Origin: an uncultured Propionibacteriaceae bacterium
Lineage (GTDB): Bacteria > Actinomycetota > Actinomycetes > Propionibacteriales > Propionibacteriaceae
Assembly (NCBI GenBank): GCA_945911015.1
Contig: CAMDZW010000004.1
Location: forward strand, 62,001-126,000
Direction of reading: 5' to 3'
DNA: 64,000 nt
In this document: piece by piece, positions 60,317 to 64,000 of the stretch
Numbering within the stretch: position 1 is the first letter of the stretch
Layout: each line of letters opens with the position of its first letter
Translations under genes and position numbers: made by a program
Notes under the pieces: generated by a model
Databases searched by the model: none
What the model was told of the DNA's origin: nothing
What the model saw: only the letters and a program-made list of their open reading frames with translations

Positions 60317-61296
60317 CTAATGGGGCCGACTGACAAGGTCATTCAGGATCGGCGCAATCCGGGCGGCGATGTGGGCACAGCCGGCGTCGCCCGGGTGGAG
60401 GTCGTCGACCAGCAGGTCAAGATCGTCGGGGCCGAGGAGTTCACGGCCGTCGAGCAGGTGCAGGTTGCGGTCGCCGGTGGCGGCGAGGACCTTCTGGACC
60501 CCTTCGTGCACGGCCTCCCGGATGCCGGAGACGCTGAGCCCCAGGACATTGGGCACATCACGGGCGGGGCGAGCGGCGATCGGACTGATCACCAGGAGCG
60601 GGGTTTCGGGCGCCCCTCGCGGATGGTGTCGAGGAAGCCGATCACCGCCGGGACGAGGCTACGCCGGTTGAAGGTGTCGGTGTGCAGCACGTTGATCCCG
60701 AGGCAGAGGCTGATCACGTCGGCGGGCCGGTCACGGATCAGCCGTGCCACCGGCGGATCAAAGAGGGCCGTGCTGGCAAATCCGAAGCTGGTCAGCTCCC
60801 AACCGAGCGTCGTTGCCGTACGGACCGGCCAGGTCCCGTACGGTCCGTCGGCCTGTTTGTTCATGGTGATCGAGGAGCCGTGGGTGGTCCAGCGGATCGG
60901 GTGCGGCGCGACCGGGGTCGGGGCATCGTCATCGAGGGTCAGGCTGCGGATCCCGGCACAGCCGTACTGCGGCAGCCAGATCTCCAGCAGTCTTCGGCCG
61001 TTGGCCGGCCCGAGCTCCACGGTGATCGGGGACGTGATCGAACGGCGTGCGACATGTTTGCCGTCGACGACGATGTCGACCGGAGACGAGTCATCGAGGT
61101 CGACGACCAGATCGAGGGTGAGCCGGGTCGCGGTGGTGTGGAAGCCGAGGCGCACCCCGGCCGGAGTGCCTCCGTACATGATCCCGATGTCGAATCGTGG
61201 GTCACGATGGTGGTAGCGCCAGGCCCGTACGCCGCCGTCGACGAGTGGCTCGAGCTCGACGATGCCGTGCCACCACACCGGGTCGGTCAGATCCAT
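60317..61296 (-). pseudogene. SGNH/GDSL hydrolase, single-base frameshift
   Basis: Two adjoining frames make one SGNH hydrolase: the first (61296-60589) has a jelly-roll N-terminus, then the Ser block THGSSIT and the Asn block LGINVL. The second (60592-60317) supplies VISPIAARP and the C-terminal Asp-His block DDLHPGDAG. The frame breaks in a run of four G on the minus strand (60616-60613): one more G would restore EGAPETPLLVISPIA. Either a genuine recent inactivation or a homopolymer sequencing error. If intact, it would be a carbohydrate esterase or lipase. Confidence 0.78.
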
Positions 61297-61376
61297 GGCG
61301 GCGAGATTATCGAGTGGACTGCCGGTGGGTGGGCACCGCTGCGGCGGCGAGACGCGGCCGCACTACTGTTGAGGCC

Positions 61377-61874
61377 ATGGCTATCACTGCATTCAAAGGC
61401 GCCCCCGTCCAGACCGTCGGCGAGCTTCCGGCCGTCGGCTCCGCTGCACCCTCCTATGACCTGGTCGGCGACGGCCTGTCCCAGGTGACCAACGCGAACG
61501 CCGCTGGCAAGCGCGTCGTGCTGAACATCTTCCCCAGTGTCGACACCGGCGTCTGCGCCGCCAGTGTGCGCAAGTTCAACGAGCTCGCCGCCGGCCTGGA
61601 GAACACTGTCGTGCTCAACGTCTCGGCTGACCTGCCGTTCGCCCAGGCACGCTTCTGTGGCGCCGAGGGCATCGAGAACGTCGAGGTCGGATCGGCGTTC
61701 CGCTCCTCCTTCGGTCAGGACTTCGGGGTCACCATGGCCGACGGTCCGCTTGCCGGACTGTTGGCCCGGTCCGTCGTCGTGCTCGACACCGACGGCACCG
61801 TGAAGTACACCCAGTTGGTCGACGAGGTCACCACCGAGCCCAACTACGACGCCGCGATCGCTGCCCTCGGCTGA
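61377..61874 (+). CDS. tpx: Thiol peroxidase (atypical 2-Cys peroxiredoxin)
   Basis: A 165-residue peroxiredoxin of the Tpx type. The peroxidatic cysteine is in [15 protein letters not shown] (Cys60) and the resolving cysteine in [11 protein letters not shown] (Cys94). The enzyme reduces hydroperoxides in the cytoplasm with thioredoxin. TACTGT at 61364-61369, 7 bp before the ATG, fits a leaderless promoter, and there is no Shine-Dalgarno at normal spacing. Confidence 0.95.
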   Translation: MAITAFKGAPVQTVGELPAVGSAAPSYDLVGDGLSQVTNANAAGKRVVLNIFPSVDTGVCAASVRKFNELAAGLENTVVLNVSADLPFAQARFCGAEGIENVEVGSAFRSSFGQDFGVTMADGPLAGLLARSVVVLDTDGTVKYTQLVDEVTTEPNYDAAIAALG

Positions 61875-61882
61875 GGCGCCGC

Positions 61883-64000
61883 TCAGTCGACCAACACAGC
61901 GTCGAAGGTGAAGTAGGCATTCCGGGCAGCTGACCTCTTCTCACCCGTGGCCACGATCGTCACCACATGGACACCCTCGGTCAGAGTCCCGGAACGGAAC
62001 ACCTCCCGCTGGTAGACCGGTGACGCAGCATAGGTGTCGACCGTGTCGAGCAACTCCCCGTCACAATGGATCTCGACGAACCCGTTGTCCACCGCACTCG
62101 TGGCCAGGACCGCGAAACCCGTGCCGTGGAAGGGAATCTCCACAGTGGCTCCTGCCGACTCGAGTCGCTTGACGGTGCCACCGTAGTAGTTGGAGTTCGA
62201 GAACGCCTTCATGGCCCCGGAGTACTGGACGAGTGGATCACCGTCGTCGACGGCATCGACCTGCTGAGGCACGAGAGTGAAGCCGACCGCAGTCGAAACA
62301 CCGCCCGTCTGGTCGAGGGCATGGATCACCCAGGTCCCCACACCGAGGCCGTTGGTGCTGAACTGGCCGCTGCCGGCGTCCACCTCAGGCACGACGAGAC
62401 CATGTTCGGCCGAGGCAGCAACGATGGCGTCGGCGATCGGGACGGTGCCTGTCGGGACGATGTGCAGGTCACACGCGACGGAGCAGGTGAAGCCCAGCTG
62501 ACCTCCCACGACCTGATGGCCGGTGACCTCCGACAGCACCGGGGGCGTCGCCCGGCCCACCCGTAGGTCGAGCACCACCGATCCCCCGTCGGTGACGACG
62601 CCAGCCGCCGACACCGTACGAAGGAATCCTTCCTTGGAGACAGTGACATGTCGGGTGCCGACCGGGACCCCGGTCAGGGTGTAGGTGCCGTCGGCGGCGG
62701 TTGTCGTCGCCGTCCCCGGCAGACCGCTGACCGCGACCGACGCCTCAGTGAACGGTGCGTCGTCGGGACCGGTCACTGTGCCGGTGACGGTGCCGGTCGC
62801 CAGTTGCGGGTCGGTTGCCGGACCGTCCCACTCGGTGAGCAGTGCGATCCGCCATGAGTGTGTGCCGGTGGGCCAGCGAGTCCCGGGGTAGGAGGTCTGA
62901 TGGCTGCCACCGGCTCCGCCGAAGGCAAATCCGGGATCCTGATCGGCCAACACCAGAACCGTCGACCCGTCGGACGAGGTCACCTCGCCGACCAGGAAGG
63001 CGCGGGTTCGACCGTCAGGGTGAGTCACCACGACGTGATGCCCGGCGGCCTCCGCCGGCACCGGTGCATCGACGACAAGCGCGTCGATGTCGTCGCCTGC
63101 GACGCGTTGCATCGTGCCAGTCACCAACCCGGTCACCTCACCGGCCCCACTCACCGAGAGCGGCCCCACCGTCAGCTCGGTGCCACCCACCAGCTGGACT
63201 GCCGAGACCTGTCCGTCGACCATCCGAATCAGGCCGAGCTCTCCTCGTACAGTCGTGCCGGCGCCCGTGATCGTTGACTGTGGGTGTCGAGGATTGCTGA
63301 CGACCAGATCGATCACATTGCCATGGCTGATCTGGACCGCCACGGCCCCTGCCGGCGCATCGGTGATGGGCAGTCGGTCGACGGCCTCGATCCGATGCCC
63401 GTTGAGCTCGGCGTGAGGCTCGAGGGTGGTGACGAAGGTGCTGGCCAGATTGCTGCCCTCACGGCGATGTACGAGCTTGGGAAGGTCGTACAGCTCGACA
63501 TCGTCGTTGTTGTCGCGACCGGATCCGTACAGGCGGGTCGTCCTCAGTGAGGGCGCCCGACCGAGGAACAGTTCGTCGCCGGCCTCGGCGGTGCCGATCA
63601 CCCCGAGACAGGCGCGGGCCCCTGTGGAGTCAAAGGTCGCCAGGGTGACCTCATAGCCACCGTCGGGCTCACCGCGCTGGACGTCGCGGACGTAGATGTA
63701 GGCCGGATAGTGGCCCTCGGCGCTTCCGGACTCGCCCTGATGGGTCGCTTCGACGGCCGTGACACCGGGCGGGAGGAGGCGATCACCATACGGCGACATC
63801 TCCACCTCGGTGAGGAAGTAGGCATCGCGATTGGCATCACCGTTGAGGGTGTACTCGTGTCGCTGACCGCCGCTGACCCGGAACAGGTCGAGGACGTAGC
63901 CCTGGTCGCCGTCGATGTCGAACGGAATGTGCCACAGTTCACGGCTGTACTCGCTCGTGACCGCATAGGCGTGGCTCTGGTTGGCCCGAGTGATCCGCGC
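61883..64000 (-). CDS. Large secreted heparinase-II/III-like polysaccharide lyase, C-terminal part
   Basis: The frame is open from the stop at 61883 to the window edge, at least 705 residues, N-terminus outside. The first part has HIPFDIDGDQGYVLDLF and YPAYIYVRDVQRG, like the beta-sandwich that follows the toroid in heparinase-II/III-type lyases. A carboxypeptidase-regulatory-like repeat (GTVTGTVTGPDDAPFTEASV, then GTYTLTGVPVG) and a C-terminal jelly-roll carbohydrate-binding-like module (YYGGTVKRLESAGATVEI) follow. It presumably degrades an acidic polysaccharide outside the cell. A GTG at 63805 is internal and not the real start. Confidence 0.72.
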   Translation of the reverse strand, partial: ARITRANQSHAYAVTSEYSRELWHIPFDIDGDQGYVLDLFRVSGGQRHEYTLNGDANRDAYFLTEVEMSPYGDRLLPPGVTAVEATHQGESGSAEGHYPAYIYVRDVQRGEPDGGYEVTLATFDSTGARACLGVIGTAEAGDELFLGRAPSLRTTRLYGSGRDNNDDVELYDLPKLVHRREGSNLASTFVTTLEPHAELNGHRIEAVDRLPITDAPAGAVAVQISHGNVIDLVVSNPRHPQSTITGAGTTVRGELGLIRMVDGQVSAVQLVGGTELTVGPLSVSGAGEVTGLVTGTMQRVAGDDIDALVVDAPVPAEAAGHHVVVTHPDGRTRAFLVGEVTSSDGSTVLVLADQDPGFAFGGAGGSHQTSYPGTRWPTGTHSWRIALLTEWDGPATDPQLATGTVTGTVTGPDDAPFTEASVAVSGLPGTATTTAADGTYTLTGVPVGTRHVTVSKEGFLRTVSAAGVVTDGGSVVLDLRVGRATPPVLSEVTGHQVVGGQLGFTCSVACDLHIVPTGTVPIADAIVAASAEHGLVVPEVDAGSGQFSTNGLGVGTWVIHALDQTGGVSTAVGFTLVPQQVDAVDDGDPLVQYSGAMKAFSNSNYYGGTVKRLESAGATVEIPFHGTGFAVLATSAVDNGFVEIHCDGELLDTVDTYAASPVYQREVFRSGTLTEGVHVVTIVATGEKRSAARNAYFTFDAVLVD

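Noticed and set aside
60317..60592. Short minus-strand frame as an independent 91-residue gene
   Set aside because: It contains only the C-terminal Asp-His block of the SGNH hydrolase and joins the upstream frame after a one-base correction.

Overview
The window is high-GC, densely coded chromosomal DNA of an actinobacterium. Its gyrA-gyrB pair next to a DUF3566 membrane protein and a dciA-like gene, the IdeR/DtxR-type iron box, the TTGTCCAC-type DnaA-box cores and the many leaderless-looking promoters all fit Actinomycetota. A Propionibacteriaceae-like host is my inference, not something proven here. I see no rRNA, CRISPR array, transposase or integrase.

Layout. (1) 1-11.05 kb is a carbohydrate-use island. 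It holds an aldo/keto reductase, a large unrecognised enzyme, a right-handed beta-helix protein, a lipoprotein-permease-permease importer of the LplB/YtcP type, a PhyH dioxygenase and a CapA-like phosphoesterase. A composite operator lies between the divergent arms and half of it recurs before the dioxygenase. (2) 11.3-15.55 kb is iron acquisition: a siderophore-binding lipoprotein and a siderophore-interacting protein fused to a methyltransferase-like half, divergent from an AraC regulator across an iron box, then an ASCH protein and tRNA-Ile(GAT). (3) 15.6-24.1 kb holds a TetR/hydrolase pair and a tightly coupled operon encoding a cytoplasmic S8 protease, an ECF sigma factor, a small beta-domain protein and a TPR-CHAT protease. 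Two uncharacterised genes lie upstream. A degenerate copy of the tRNA-Ile 3' half lies beyond, so this stretch may be an old island. (4) 24.4-29.2 kb is housekeeping and remnants: RidA-like, GrpB-like, a decayed class V aminotransferase, small membrane proteins, a Nudix protein and a lipid kinase.

(5) 29.4-36.5 kb is a second sugar locus. Its ABC binding protein has lost its N-terminus, while two permeases, two paralogous Tat-exported proteins and a GntR/LacI-type regulator are intact. A DUF4188-like gene and a MerR gene diverge across a nested palindrome. (6) 37.4-49.1 kb is a third catabolic locus: a secreted PIG-L deacetylase with a sugar-binding-like module, a divergent ROK regulator sharing its operator sequence, an ABC importer of the iron/polyamine/phosphonate type, a very unusual argininosuccinate-lyase/PfkB-kinase fusion, and a convergent HAD phosphatase. 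(7) 49.2-60.3 kb is the conserved gyrase region, but a four-gene membrane/extracellular cluster sits between gyrB and dciA. GyrA carries Ile at the quinolone-determining serine position. (8) 60.3-64 kb has a frameshifted SGNH hydrolase, a thiol peroxidase and the C-terminal part of a large heparinase-II/III-like protein running off the window.

The two best candidates for undescribed systems are the S8-sigma-CHAT operon (17.07-22.41 kb), whose CHAT gene appears to start at ATC, and the ROK/ABC/lyase-kinase locus (37.4-48 kb).
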